Positions 1 to 10,316 of a stretch of DNA of 64,000 bases are shown piece by piece. Positions within the stretch are counted from its first letter, which is position 1; every line of letters begins with the position of its first letter. Below the pieces are notes generated by a model. That model saw only the letters and a list, made by a program, of their open reading frames with translations, ran no database searches and was not told where the DNA came from. The translations under genes and the position numbers were made by a program. This DNA is from Flavobacteriales bacterium. GTDB taxonomy: Bacteria; Bacteroidota; Bacteroidia; Flavobacteriales_F; PHOS-HE28. The stretch covers positions 21,552 to 85,551 of the forward strand of contig JADJXF010000025.1 of NCBI GenBank assembly GCA_016715995.1, written 5' to 3'.

Positions 1-1
1 A

Positions 2-3000
2 TTCAACATTGACGGCGGCTTGGTGTACGCCTGGAGCCCCGCCACTGGTCTGAGCTGCACCGACTGCCCCAACCCCATCGCTTCACCCACGGTGAGCACC
101 ACGTACACCGTGGTGATCAACGAAGGAAGCTGCGTGCGTACCATGAGCCGCATGGTGCGTGTGAGCAATCCTACGATCAGCAGCACGGTGACGCAGCCGC
201 TCTGCGACGGCAGCACCAACGGCGCCATCAACATCACGGTGAGCGGCGGATTCGCTCCGTACACGTTCGCGTGGACCGGACCGAACGGCTTCACAGCGGC
301 AAGCGAGGACGTGTTGAACCTCGACGCGGGCAACTACACCGTGCTCGTCACCGACGCCTTCGGCTGCTCGCGCACGGAGCTCTTCGACGTGGGAAGTCCC
401 GCAACGCTGAGTCTCGCGCTCACGCCATCAATCCTGCCCTTCGGACAGAACATCGCCTGCAACGGCGGCAGCACCGGCACTTTGAGTCTCGGGATTGTGG
501 GAGGCACCGCGCCCTATGGCATCGCGTGGACCGGCCCGAACGGATTCACTTCCGTAGAGCAGAACCTCACCGGCATCGTTGCAGGCACCTATCAAGTTCT
601 GGTGACGGATGCCAACGGATGCATGGCATCTGGGAGCTACGCCATGACCGCATCGGCGCCGCTCCTGCCCAGCATCGGCGGCGAGCAGCATATCGCCTGC
701 TTCGGTGAATCGACCGGCCAGGCCACAGCCTCTGCCCTCGGTGGCACGCCCCCCTACAGCTACAGCTGGGACAGTTCCCCGGTGCAGCTCATGGCCACCG
801 CCACGAACCTGCCAGCCGGAACCCGCACCGCGACCATCACCGATGGCTATGGCTGCGTGGCAACGGCCCAGATAACAATCACGCAACCCGCTCAGCCCTT
901 GGCCGTGGAGATCACCGGCACCACGGATGTGCTGTGCCACGGAGCACTACAAGGCGTCGCGACGGCATCGGCCAGCGGCGGTACAGGACCCTACTCGTAT
1001 TCCTGGAACACCGTGCCCGAGCAATCCGCCGCGACCGCGAACGGCCTCTCGGCTGGTACGCATACCGTCACCGTGACCGATGCGAGCGGATGCTCCGCCA
1101 CCGCGAACGCGATCATCAATGGCCCATTGGAACCAATCGAGGCGCTTGCTGAGCAAATCACGCATGTGACGTGCTACGGCGCCAACGACGGCACCATCAC
1201 CATCGACGTGACCGGCGGCAGCGGCTCATACACCATCCTGTGGTTGACATCGCCACCGCAGACCGGTGCCACCGCATCGAATCTTCCACCAGGTGATCAT
1301 TGGGTGCAGATCCTGGACAATAACGGATGCCTGACCCCCAAGATGCATCCCATCACGATCCTCGGGCCGGATAGTCCGCTGATCGTGGACCTGGTGATCT
1401 CACCCATCAGTTGCGCAGGCGCGAACGACGGAGCTGTGGACCTGACGATGAGCGGCGGCTTCCCCAGCTATACCCATCATTGGACGGATGACTTCGGGAA
1501 CCTCACCGGCACGGAGGACCTCACCGGCCTGGAGCCAGAGACCTATCACCTCCACGCCTTCGATGGATTCGGTTGCACGTTCGACACCACGTTCACGCTT
1601 ATCGATCCGCCAGCGATCCAGGTCAACTCTGCAATCACACCTGCGGAGTGTCAGGGCACCGCGACCGGCGCCATTGATGTGACGGCTTCCGGCGGCACCG
1701 GCTCGCTCACCTTCCAATGGACCGGTCCGAACGGGTTCACCGCGAGCGCAGAGGATCTCACGGGACTGAATTCCGGCATCTATCAGCTGATAGTGACCGA
1801 TGCGAACGGCTGTACGCAGATCACTTCGCATGGCGTGTCGCAGCCCGGTTCAATGCAGCTGACGGCAACCGCCAGCCAGTACAATGGCCCTGGCATCAGC
1901 TGCGCCAACGCTTCGGATGGAAGCATCGCGGTGGATGTCACCGGTGGAACGGCGCCATACATCTACGCTTGGACCGGACCGGACGGATTCTCCAGCAGCG
2001 CCGAGGACCTTGTGAACCTTTCTGCCGGGACCTACAGCCTTGTTGTCACCGATGACAATGGGTGCCAGGTCGCGCATGTGCAGGTCCTTGACGCACCGTT
2101 GACCTTGATTGCTTCTGCAATCGTTACGGATCATCATGGCTTCGGCATCACTTGCGCAGGCGCTAACGATGGCAGCATGGTGGGCAGCGTCGCGGGAGGA
2201 ACGGCTCCCTTCTCGTTCGCTTGGACCGGGCCGGGAGGCTTCTCTTCCTCCGTGGCCGACCTCAGCAACCTCTCCCCCGGCAGCTACCAGGTCGTGATCA
2301 CCGATGCGAACGGCTGCACGGCCAATTCGAGCGCAACGGTGACGGAGCCAACGCAACTCCTGGCCTCAGCTACGGTGGTGCTACATCCCGGCGGCACCGC
2401 GATCTCTTGCGCCGCAGCGAATGACGGAGCCATTGACCTCACGGTTTCCGGCGGCACCGCGCCCTACACTATCGAATGGACGAATGGCCTGGGTTACGCC
2501 AGCAGCCAAGAGGACATCAACGGATTGGAGCCCGGCGGATATCAAGTCAACATCACGGATGCGAACGGTTGCGTCACGTCGGACTTCGTCGTGCTTGAAG
2601 CACCTGAGGCGATAGGCATGGCCGCTACACTCTCCAGCTTCAACGGACTCAACGTGAGTTGTGCGACGTCCACGGACGGAAGCATCGACCTGAGTCCATT
2701 CGGTGGCACCGCTCCCTACACAGTGACTTGGAGCAACGGCGCCAGTTCCGAGGACCTGATAAGCATCGGTGCTGGCACTTACGAGGCCATTGTGACGGAC
2801 GCGAACGGTTGCACTGCTTCAGCAAGCTACACGCTGGTGGGTCCGGAACCTACTGACATCAGCTTGAATCTGGCCCAGCAGCCAGGCGGTGCGCACATCA
2901 GTTGTCACGGCGCGGCGGATGGTTCGATCGATGCCGTGGTGAATGGCGGAACGGCACCATTGGTACTCGAATGGAGCGGACCGAATGGTTTCACCTCTAG

Positions 3001-5827
3001 CTCAGCAACAATCGACAATCTGCTCGCTGGCGAGTACAGCCTGCAGGTAACGGATGCAAACGGATGTGTCGCCACCTTGAGCGCGACGCTGCTGGAGCCA
3101 TTAGCTGTCGCCGTATCCATCACTAGCACAACATTCACCGGCGACTACAACATCCCGTGCGCCGGCTTGAGCGTCGGGCAGGCCACGGCAATCGCCAGCG
3201 GCGGAACACCCGGATACGCTTTCGTCTGGAGCGGGCCTAATGGCTATGGCAGCAATGCGGCCAGCATCTTCAGCCTCGCGGCGGGGGATTACGACCTCAC
3301 CGTCACCGACTCGAACGGTTGCATCGGCATCGGCTCCATCGTTCTGCTGGAGCCAGATGTGCTTGATGCGGTGATCCTCATACCCGACCTCGGAGGATAT
3401 CCCGTAAGCTGCATTGGCGCGGATGGCAGCGCTACCGTGAACGCCACGGGCGGCACCGGGCCCTATGCCTTCAACTGGACAGGATCCAACGGATTCACCA
3501 GCACCCAACAAGCCATCAGCGGATTGAACGCTGGCACTTATGCAATCACCGTGACCGATGCCAACGGCTGTTCATGGCAGGAGAGCGTGACCCTCTCCGC
3601 GCCTGCCGCCATCGAGGCCGCATTCGCCTTCACGCCCAACCTCTGTCCCGATGGCGCGACAGGCTCCATCGACTTGAGCGTTTCCGGAGGAAGCGCGCCG
3701 TACGCCTTCACATGGACGGGTCCCGATGGCTACACCAGCGCTGCAGAGGATCCGGCCGGCTTGCTGACCGGCGCGTACACAGTAAGCGTGACCGACGGGC
3801 TCGGATGCTCAGGAGCATTCAGCGCGAACCTGCAGGGTCCTGCTCCCATCAGCAGCGGCACATACGTCTCCTTCTATGGGATCTACAACCTGCAGTGCCT
3901 CGGCGACAGCAGCGGGACCATCGAACTCGCACCCGCAGGCGGCACCACGCCGTTCAGCGTGAGTCTCAGCGGACCAGGCGGCTTCACGAGCACGGCGCTC
4001 ATTAATCAGGGCCTTATCGCAGGAGACTATCTCATCAGCATCACGGACGCGCAAGGCTGCGCCATGGATACCCTCGTGACACTTGTCGAACCGGCAACAC
4101 AAGTCAACGCCACGTTGGCGGTTAGCGTGTACCCGAGCGGCACCAACGTGAGCTGCTTCGGTGCAAGCGATGGCTGGATCGACGCGACGGTGACCGGAGG
4201 CACCGGTCCTTACACGTTCGATTGGCGCGGGCCGGACAGTCTTGCTTTCAGCAGCGAGGACGTGTTCAATCTGCCCGCAGGCACGTATGCCTACGAACTC
4301 GTCGTGACCGATGCGAATCAATGCGCCTTCAGCACAGTGGTGACGCTGACGCAACCGGACAGCGCGCTCTACGCGAATGGCACAATGAGCAACTACAACG
4401 GGTTCGGCGTGAGCTGCCCGGACGCGCAAGACGGCACCATCGCCATGGGTTATGGCGGCGGCAACGGCGGCTTCGGCTTCTCGTGGAGTGGACCGAGCGG
4501 TTTCACATCCACCGAAGCTGCCCTACAGGGCCTCCCCGCAGGAACGTACCAGCTTACGCTCACTGACATGAACGGCTGTGCCCTCACGCAATCGTATGCA
4601 ATCACCGCGCCGCCTGCTGTCACCATACTGCTCGACCCTTCTGCCTTCAACGGCGGCTACCAGGTCTCGTGCCACGGCGGGTCCAACGGCAGCATCAGTG
4701 CGGTCCTATCCGGTGGCGTTGGCGGATTCCAGGTCCAATGGACCGGCCCGAACGGATACTCCGCCTCCGGCCAAGGCATCTCCAATCTCACTGCAGGCAC
4801 ATACTGCGCGCTGGTTACCGATGCCAACAGCTGCAGCAACGAGCAGTGCATTACGCTCACCGAGCCACAGGCGCTCATGGCGAGCACGATGGCGACCGAT
4901 GCTTCCTGTGGCCAACTGAATGGCGCAATCGACCTCTCGGTGACTGGCGGAAGCACCCCGTTCACCTATGCTTGGAGCAACGGCAGCAACACCCAGGACC
5001 TCAATGGGCTCAACGCTGGCAGCTTCAGCGTGACGGTGACAGATGCCAATGGCTGCAGCACTGGATCGAGCGCTGATGTGCTCGCCACGCCAGCAGCGCT
5101 TGGCACCGGCATCGCTGGCCATGTCCTCTGCAATGGCGGCGCCGATGGGGCGATCGATGTGACCATGAGCGCCGGGACCGCTCCATTCACGTATGCCTGG
5201 AGCAACGGCAGCACACAAGAGGATCTCGCTGGGTTGAGCGGCGGTGGCTACAATGTGGTAGTGACCGATGCCAATGGATGCACATGGAGCAGCGCGTGGA
5301 CCATCACCGAAAGCCCTGCGATTGAAATCGACGCGAACGTGAGCGGATACCCCAACGGGTATGAAGTGAGCAGTTACCAAGGCAGTGATGGCAGCATCCA
5401 GGTTGCGGCCAACGGAGGCACCGAGCCCTACACCTACTTGTGGAACAATGGCTCCACCGGGCCGGGCCTCACCGGAATCCCGGCGGGCAGCTACACGGTG
5501 ACCGTGACCGATGCGAATGGGTGCTCCGTCACACGCACCCTCACACTGGAATCACCGAACGATCTGCTCATGCCCACGGGCTACACACCGAATGGCGATG
5601 GGTACAATGACCACTTCTTCATCCAGGGGCTCGATGCGTACCCAACGAACCTGCTCGTCGTGCTGAACCGCTGGGGCAATGTGGTCTTCGAGCAGCTCAA
5701 CTACAAGAACGACTGGGCCGGGGACAACGCGCATGGCGAGTCGCTGCCGAACGGCACCTACTTCGCCATGCTCAACATCAACAACGGAGAGCGCATGCTC
5801 CAGGGCTACGTGGACCTCCGCCGCTGA
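2..5827 (+). CDS. SprB-repeat giant adhesin, T9SS type B sorting domain (5' partial)
   Basis: The reading frame is open from the first bases of the window, so the N-terminus lies upstream; the visible part is about 1,940 residues. It starts inside a PKD-like segment and continues with about 22 SprB-type repeats of 75-90 residues. Each repeat has a Cys-x-Gly/Ala...DG-I start, a GGTAPY-F-W core, GPNGF, and a closing AGTY...VTDANGC. The last ~85 residues (PTGYTPNGDGYNDHFFI onward, then NRWGN and NGTYF) form a CHU_C gliding-motility-type C-terminal domain, the type B sorting signal of T9SS. The product should be exported and displayed on the surface as an adhesin for gliding or attachment. PorP/SprF follows three bases after the stop, the usual partner arrangement. 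Repeat count and domain type are seen directly; the adhesin role is inferred from the family. Confidence 0.93.
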   Translation, partial: FNIDGGLVYAWSPATGLSCTDCPNPIASPTVSTTYTVVINEGSCVRTMSRMVRVSNPTISSTVTQPLCDGSTNGAINITVSGGFAPYTFAWTGPNGFTAASEDVLNLDAGNYTVLVTDAFGCSRTELFDVGSPATLSLALTPSILPFGQNIACNGGSTGTLSLGIVGGTAPYGIAWTGPNGFTSVEQNLTGIVAGTYQVLVTDANGCMASGSYAMTASAPLLPSIGGEQHIACFGESTGQATASALGGTPPYSYSWDSSPVQLMATATNLPAGTRTATITDGYGCVATAQITITQPAQPLAVEITGTTDVLCHGALQGVATASASGGTGPYSYSWNTVPEQSAATANGLSAGTHTVTVTDASGCSATANAIINGPLEPIEALAEQITHVTCYGANDGTITIDVTGGSGSYTILWLTSPPQTGATASNLPPGDHWVQILDNNGCLTPKMHPITILGPDSPLIVDLVISPISCAGANDGAVDLTMSGGFPSYTHHWTDDFGNLTGTEDLTGLEPETYHLHAFDGFGCTFDTTFTLIDPPAIQVNSAITPAECQGTATGAIDVTASGGTGSLTFQWTGPNGFTASAEDLTGLNSGIYQLIVTDANGCTQITSHGVSQPGSMQLTATASQYNGPGISCANASDGSIAVDVTGGTAPYIYAWTGPDGFSSSAEDLVNLSAGTYSLVVTDDNGCQVAHVQVLDAPLTLIASAIVTDHHGFGITCAGANDGSMVGSVAGGTAPFSFAWTGPGGFSSSVADLSNLSPGSYQVVITDANGCTANSSATVTEPTQLLASATVVLHPGGTAISCAAANDGAIDLTVSGGTAPYTIEWTNGLGYASSQEDINGLEPGGYQVNITDANGCVTSDFVVLEAPEAIGMAATLSSFNGLNVSCATSTDGSIDLSPFGGTAPYTVTWSNGASSEDLISIGAGTYEAIVTDANGCTASASYTLVGPEPTDISLNLAQQPGGAHISCHGAADGSIDAVVNGGTAPLVLEWSGPNGFTSSSATIDNLLAGEYSLQVTDANGCVATLSATLLEPLAVAVSITSTTFTGDYNIPCAGLSVGQATAIASGGTPGYAFVWSGPNGYGSNAASIFSLAAGDYDLTVTDSNGCIGIGSIVLLEPDVLDAVILIPDLGGYPVSCIGADGSATVNATGGTGPYAFNWTGSNGFTSTQQAISGLNAGTYAITVTDANGCSWQESVTLSAPAAIEAAFAFTPNLCPDGATGSIDLSVSGGSAPYAFTWTGPDGYTSAAEDPAGLLTGAYTVSVTDGLGCSGAFSANLQGPAPISSGTYVSFYGIYNLQCLGDSSGTIELAPAGGTTPFSVSLSGPGGFTSTALINQGLIAGDYLISITDAQGCAMDTLVTLVEPATQVNATLAVSVYPSGTNVSCFGASDGWIDATVTGGTGPYTFDWRGPDSLAFSSEDVFNLPAGTYAYELVVTDANQCAFSTVVTLTQPDSALYANGTMSNYNGFGVSCPDAQDGTIAMGYGGGNGGFGFSWSGPSGFTSTEAALQGLPAGTYQLTLTDMNGCALTQSYAITAPPAVTILLDPSAFNGGYQVSCHGGSNGSISAVLSGGVGGFQVQWTGPNGYSASGQGISNLTAGTYCALVTDANSCSNEQCITLTEPQALMASTMATDASCGQLNGAIDLSVTGGSTPFTYAWSNGSNTQDLNGLNAGSFSVTVTDANGCSTGSSADVLATPAALGTGIAGHVLCNGGADGAIDVTMSAGTAPFTYAWSNGSTQEDLAGLSGGGYNVVVTDANGCTWSSAWTITESPAIEIDANVSGYPNGYEVSSYQGSDGSIQVAANGGTEPYTYLWNNGSTGPGLTGIPAGSYTVTVTDANGCSVTRTLTLESPNDLLMPTGYTPNGDGYNDHFFIQGLDAYPTNLLVVLNRWGNVVFEQLNYKNDWAGDNAHGESLPNGTYFAMLNINNGERMLQGYVDLRR

Positions 5828-5829
5828 TC

Positions 5830-6771
5830 ATGCAAAACGCCATGAAACACATGCGCCTGTACCTCGCTCTTGCCGCCCTAGCCGCAGCCATCGCGGCGAG
5901 CGCGCAGCAGGAAGTGATGGTGAGCCAGTACATGTTCAACGGGCTCTTCCTGAACCCCGCCTATGCGGGCAGCCACGGCTATGCGAGCAGCAGCCTGTTG
6001 CACCGCTCGCAATGGATGCAGGTGGAGGGCGCCCCGCGAACCAGCATGCTCGCCATCGACGGCCCGCTGATGGGCAACCGGATGGGCCTCGGCTTCTCGT
6101 TGGTGCATGACCAGATCGGCGTGAGCCGCGACCTGGACCTGAGCGGCCACTACGCGTACCACCTGCGCGTGGGGCAGCGGAGCAAGCTCGCACTCGGTCT
6201 GCGCGGAGGGATCTCCGTTTACAGCGCAAGAGTCACCGAGCTGCGCTACTGGGACGTGAACGATCCGCTGTACCAGGCCGATATCGTGAATCAACCGGTC
6301 GGCAAATTCGGATTCGGGCTGTACTGGTACAACGCCACCAGCTACGTGGGGCTGAGCGTTCCCACAATCTACGCGGCCGATGGGCGGATCACGTTCGATG
6401 CCCCCGAATCCCTCGATCACTACTTCACGCAGCACTTCTACCTGCACGCCGGGAAGGTGTTCCCGCTTGGCGAGAGCCTGGACATCAAGCCAAGCAGCTT
6501 GGTCAAGTACACGGCCCATGCGCCCATCGAGGCCGATGTGAACTGCAACCTTCTCTATCGCGAACGGGTGTGGTTCGGGCTCGGGTACCGCACCGGCGAC
6601 GCCTTGGTGACGATGCTTGAATACCAGGTGAGCCCGCAGCTCCGCATCGGCTATGCCTATGACATGACCACTTCGCGCCTGCGCACCTATTCCACCGGCA
6701 GCCATGAAGTGATGCTCGGCTTCGACTTCGGCCGCGACCTCATCCGCATCAAGACCCCTCGCTACTTCTGA
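5830..6771 (+). CDS. PorP/SprF family T9SS outer-membrane protein
   Basis: 313 residues with an N-terminal signal peptide (YLALAALAAAIAASAQ) followed by the family signature QxxxxSQYMFNGLFLNPAYAGS. The rest is amphipathic beta-strand sequence typical of this outer-membrane beta-barrel family, ending in an aromatic residue (PRYF). PorP/SprF proteins work with type B sorted substrates such as SprB and are usually encoded directly next to them, as here, two bases after the adhesin stop. A second ATG four codons in (5842) is an equally good start. Which substrate it serves is inferred from adjacency. Confidence 0.92.
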   Translation: MQNAMKHMRLYLALAALAAAIAASAQQEVMVSQYMFNGLFLNPAYAGSHGYASSSLLHRSQWMQVEGAPRTSMLAIDGPLMGNRMGLGFSLVHDQIGVSRDLDLSGHYAYHLRVGQRSKLALGLRGGISVYSARVTELRYWDVNDPLYQADIVNQPVGKFGFGLYWYNATSYVGLSVPTIYAADGRITFDAPESLDHYFTQHFYLHAGKVFPLGESLDIKPSSLVKYTAHAPIEADVNCNLLYRERVWFGLGYRTGDALVTMLEYQVSPQLRIGYAYDMTTSRLRTYSTGSHEVMLGFDFGRDLIRIKTPRYF

Positions 6772-6775
6772 TCGC

Positions 6776-8671
6776 ATGGCTACGAAGAAGCTCCTGTTCC
6801 TGCTCTGCTCCGCGATGCTCGCGGGGTGCGCACAGCATCACCTCACGCAGGCCGACAAGGCGCGCGACCGCATGGCCTATGCAGACGCCGCATGCCAGTA
6901 CGAGAAAGCCCTGCATCGTCTCAATGATCGTGATGCGGCCCTGCGCGCCGCAGACAGTTACCAGCGCTTGAATCAGCAGGCGAAGGCTGCGGACTGGTAC
7001 GCCTACGCCCAACGCATCGCCCCACTGGATGGAGAGGATGCGATGCGCTACGGACGGGCCTTGCAATCACTCGGCCGCATCGGCGAAGCGGCAGCGCAAT
7101 TCGAGCGCGTATTGGCCGACCAGCCTGAGGACCCGGTGGTGCGCGAGCTGGGCCTCGCCATTGCTGACCGGGAATCCTTCTATGTGGACACCACGCTCTT
7201 CACCATTGCCCCGTTGCACATCGAACGCATCACGAGCGCGTTCAGCGCCGTGCCTTACGGCGATGGCATCCTCTTCGCCGCTGAGCGATCCACAGGCGGC
7301 AAGGAGAACCCCTGGAACGGCGGCGCTTTCCTGGACCTCTGCACAGCGAAGGCGCCGGAAGGCATCATGGCCGGTGCCGCTATCGCATTGCCCGGTCAGG
7401 TGAACGGCCGCTTCCATGATGGCCCCGCTGCCCTCAGCGCCGATGGCCGGACCATGTACTTCACCCGGAGCGACTACTACAAGTTCAGGCTGAACAAGGA
7501 CGACAACAGCACCAGTCACTTGATGCTCTACAAGGCCGAGAAGCAGGCCGATGGCTCCTGGGGCCAGGTGAGCTCGTTCGCCTACAACGGCTACGACTTC
7601 TCCGCAGGACATGCGGCGCTCAACGCTGATGGCAGCAGGCTCTATTACATCAGCGACATGCCCGGCGGACAGGGCGGCACCGATATCTATGTCTGCGAGC
7701 GCACCAGCGAAGGATGGAGCCTCCCCCGCAATCTGGGCCCCGGAATCAATACCGCCGCCAATGAGATGTTCCCTGTCCTCTTCGGCGATACGATGTACTT
7801 CGCCTCCAACGGCCATCGCACCTTGGGCGGCCTCGACATCTTCCGCACGGTATGGACCGACGTTGAATGGAGCCGGCCGGAGAACCTGAACTACCCCATC
7901 AACACCCCGTTCGACGATTTCGCCTTGTTCCCGCTGGTTGGTGGCCGCGAAGGCTACCTGAGCAGCAATCGCGGGGGCGCGGATGGCATCTACCGCTTCA
8001 CCGCGAACGAGCCCACCCTGTTGCTGAACATCTCGGTGTTCGACGAAGCCGATGGCTCGCCGCTGGCAGGCGCCGAGGTGCGGCTGCTGGAGCCCACGAA
8101 CCCGAATCCACTATCGCTCTTCACCAACGACGACGGCAAGGTGACCTTCCCTTTGACTGTAGAGAAGCTGTATGAAGTGCTCGCCAGCAAGGATGGCGCG
8201 TTCACCGAAAGCCGAACGGTTAGCACCAAGGGGCAACGGATCAGCCGTCCGTACTCGGAGGAGTTCCGCATGAAGCAGGTGGTGGTCGACAAGCCAATCG
8301 TGATCGAGAACATCTACTACGACTACGACAGGTGGGACATCCGCCCGGACGCGGCATTGGAACTCGATCGCATCGCCCGGCTCTTCATCGACAACCCGAA
8401 CCTGAGCTTCGAACTTGGATCGCACACCGACAGCCGAGCCAGTGACACCTACAACCTAGTGCTCAGCGATGCGCGCGCCAACAGTGCCGTGGACTACCTG
8501 GTGCGCAAGGGCGTGCCTGCCGATCGGATCACCGCGCGCGGCTATGGGGAACGCAAACTCGTGAACCACTGCAGCGACGAAGTGGAATGCGACGAGGAGG
8601 GGCACCAGGCCAACCGTCGGACGGAATTCAAGGTGACGCGAATACTGCCGATGATCAGCGAGCGGAAGTGA
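6776..8671 (+). CDS. PorE-like OmpA/PD40/TPR lipoprotein
   Basis: 631 residues. The N-terminus has a lipoprotein signal with lipobox LAGC (Cys18). Residues ~25-120 look like TPRs, ~140-400 like WD40/PD40 beta-propeller blades (repeated GRTMYFTRSD, GSRLYYISDMPGG, DTMYFASNGH), ~410-470 like a CarboxypepD_reg/Cna-B-like domain, and ~510-630 form an OmpA peptidoglycan-binding domain (IYYDYDRWDI, LGSHTDSRAS, NRRTEFKV). This architecture matches PorE and related envelope proteins that anchor T9SS components to peptidoglycan. The gene starts 4 bases after the PorP/SprF stop, so all three genes are probably co-transcribed. Assignment as true PorE rather than a paralogue next to an adhesin is uncertain. 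Confidence 0.85.
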   Translation: MATKKLLFLLCSAMLAGCAQHHLTQADKARDRMAYADAACQYEKALHRLNDRDAALRAADSYQRLNQQAKAADWYAYAQRIAPLDGEDAMRYGRALQSLGRIGEAAAQFERVLADQPEDPVVRELGLAIADRESFYVDTTLFTIAPLHIERITSAFSAVPYGDGILFAAERSTGGKENPWNGGAFLDLCTAKAPEGIMAGAAIALPGQVNGRFHDGPAALSADGRTMYFTRSDYYKFRLNKDDNSTSHLMLYKAEKQADGSWGQVSSFAYNGYDFSAGHAALNADGSRLYYISDMPGGQGGTDIYVCERTSEGWSLPRNLGPGINTAANEMFPVLFGDTMYFASNGHRTLGGLDIFRTVWTDVEWSRPENLNYPINTPFDDFALFPLVGGREGYLSSNRGGADGIYRFTANEPTLLLNISVFDEADGSPLAGAEVRLLEPTNPNPLSLFTNDDGKVTFPLTVEKLYEVLASKDGAFTESRTVSTKGQRISRPYSEEFRMKQVVVDKPIVIENIYYDYDRWDIRPDAALELDRIARLFIDNPNLSFELGSHTDSRASDTYNLVLSDARANSAVDYLVRKGVPADRITARGYGERKLVNHCSDEVECDEEGHQANRRTEFKVTRILPMISERK

Positions 8672-8679
8672 TTCCGTGA

Positions 8680-10218
8680 TCAGCCGCGGGAGCGGGCGCG
8701 CTTGCGCACCACCTCGCTGAACGGGAGCCCCGACACATGGCTCTCCGCCCAGGACTGCACATCGAAGTACTTGAGCACCAGGCTTTCGTTAGGGTCCTTC
8801 AGCAGGACCTGGAGCTTCTCGTTCAGGCCTTTGAAGAGCTCGCGCTTCGTGGCAGCATCGGACGTACGTGCCAATTTCTTGATCTGGTCCATGAGCAGCG
8901 TCTCCACCTTGTGCGCCCGATGGCGCTTGTCCATGAATCGCTGCGTGCTGCGCACGATGTACGCCAGCAGGTCGTGATTGCCCAGCTCGTAATGCACCAC
9001 CAGGTTGAAGAGCCGCGCGTAGGTGAAAATGTCCTGTCGCAGGGTGGGTTCAGTGTCGTTGAGCACCTTGTTCAACCAGAAGAGGGCCTTGTTCATCTGG
9101 CCAATCCCGAAGTACGCGCAGGCGATGCACCATTCGAACTCCAGACGGTTCTCCTTGGACAGGCGGTCCCCGAGATTCTCCATGCCCGCGATGACCTCCG
9201 TTGAGAGCGCTACGGCCTTCGCATGCTCACCGGCGCGGTCCAGGAGCCGCAGCTCGCACAGGTAGCTGGCCGAGAACACCTGCACCTCGATGTTCATTCC
9301 CCCGAAGCCGGGCTCATCGTGCAGCGAGCGCATGAGCTTGATGTGCTCACTTGCGGAGTCCAGCTCCATCAACTCGATCTCCGCATTGATGATGTAGTTC
9401 AGCGTGCGGATGTACCGCTTCGGAAGATCGGCGCGCACATCGGGATTGTCGTCCAGGATCTGCTTCACCCGCTTGAACTTCTCCAGGCTCATGCGCCAAT
9501 CGCGTTTGGCCCATTGGCAGAAACCCTGAGTGTAGAAGCAGATGGTGGCCGCGCGGCGGGACAGCGCCGTGTTCTTGCCCTTGATCAACGGATGCTCGCT
9601 GATCTCCTCCACCATGGCGTGCTCCTCCTCTGTCTGCACGTATCCGCCGCTGCGGAAAACGTAGTTGATCTTGGAGTAGAGGATGTGGTAGGCGGCCAGG
9701 TTCCGGAGCTTCTCGATCACCTCGCGCTCCTCCTCGATCAGCGCATCGAGGTCCTTGGTGAACTCGCCGCTCTCGTAGGCCTCCTCCAGCAGCATCTTCT
9801 CCCAGTTCAGCAGCTCGAACAGGTAATAGAACCGCTCATTGTCGCGGGCGATGCGCTTAGCGCGATGGAGCAGCTTGTTGCACTCCGCGTAAAGCGCCTT
9901 CTGATACAGGATCTCGATGTTCTTGATCTCCTGCTTCAGGATGCCGCTCACCGAGCTCTCCGCATGGTAGGCACGAAGCGACTTCAGGATGAGCTTGTAG
10001 AGGTGGTTCTTCTCCGAGGGCAGGTGCTTGATGAAGGTCTCCTTGGCGAACAGACGCTTCAGCCCTTCCTCGTCGTAGTCCTTCTGCTTGTCGATGGCGT
10101 CGAAGATCCGCAGGTAGTTCTTCGGCCCGCTCTGCAAGGCACTGTGCAGCTTGAAGAATCGCTTCTCCGATTTCGAGAGCGACTTGATCAGGTCGAAAAG
10201 CTCGGTGCTCGGCTTCAT
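8680..10218 (-). CDS. Conserved helical-repeat (TPR-like) protein of unknown function
   Basis: 512 residues, almost wholly predicted alpha-helical with paired helices resembling degenerate TPR repeats. There is no signal peptide or membrane segment, so it is likely cytoplasmic. The N-terminus (ELFDLIKSLSKSEKRFFK) is highly charged and resembles conserved hypothetical proteins I have seen in Flavobacteriales, but I cannot name a function. It is tail-to-tail with the OmpA gene (8 bases apart) and divergent from the M1 peptidase gene. A TACATTTA box 29 bases upstream of the ATG may be its -7 element. Confidence 0.8.
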   Translation of the reverse strand: MKPSTELFDLIKSLSKSEKRFFKLHSALQSGPKNYLRIFDAIDKQKDYDEEGLKRLFAKETFIKHLPSEKNHLYKLILKSLRAYHAESSVSGILKQEIKNIEILYQKALYAECNKLLHRAKRIARDNERFYYLFELLNWEKMLLEEAYESGEFTKDLDALIEEEREVIEKLRNLAAYHILYSKINYVFRSGGYVQTEEEHAMVEEISEHPLIKGKNTALSRRAATICFYTQGFCQWAKRDWRMSLEKFKRVKQILDDNPDVRADLPKRYIRTLNYIINAEIELMELDSASEHIKLMRSLHDEPGFGGMNIEVQVFSASYLCELRLLDRAGEHAKAVALSTEVIAGMENLGDRLSKENRLEFEWCIACAYFGIGQMNKALFWLNKVLNDTEPTLRQDIFTYARLFNLVVHYELGNHDLLAYIVRSTQRFMDKRHRAHKVETLLMDQIKKLARTSDAATKRELFKGLNEKLQVLLKDPNESLVLKYFDVQSWAESHVSGLPFSEVVRKRARSRG

Positions 10219-10247
10219 GCGCAGCGATGACTCCTGATTCGAGGGCC

Positions 10248-10255
10248 TAAATGTA
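10248..10255 (-). promoter_or_regulatory. Candidate -7 element (TACATTTA)
   Basis: On the minus strand this reads TACATTTA, one mismatch from the Bacteroidota -7 consensus TAnnTTTG, 29 bases before the ATG at 10218. No clear -33 TTTG was found. Confidence 0.3.
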
Positions 10256-10304
10256 GGATTCCCAAGAGTGGATCGCCATGATGAGCTGCCTTGCAGGGCA
10301 AGGG

Positions 10305-10312
10305 TACATTTG
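10305..10312 (+). promoter_or_regulatory. Candidate -7 element (TACATTTG)
   Basis: Exact match to TAnnTTTG. It lies only 4 bases before the ATG at 10317, which would give a leaderless transcript if used, and it favours the 10317 start over the ATG at 10278. Confidence 0.35.
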
Positions 10313-10316
10313 GGGC

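Noticed and set aside
2..5827. Tandem repeats in the adhesin as a CRISPR-like or satellite array
   Set aside because: Repeats are coding, ~240-270 bases long and divergent in DNA; they are protein-level SprB repeats.
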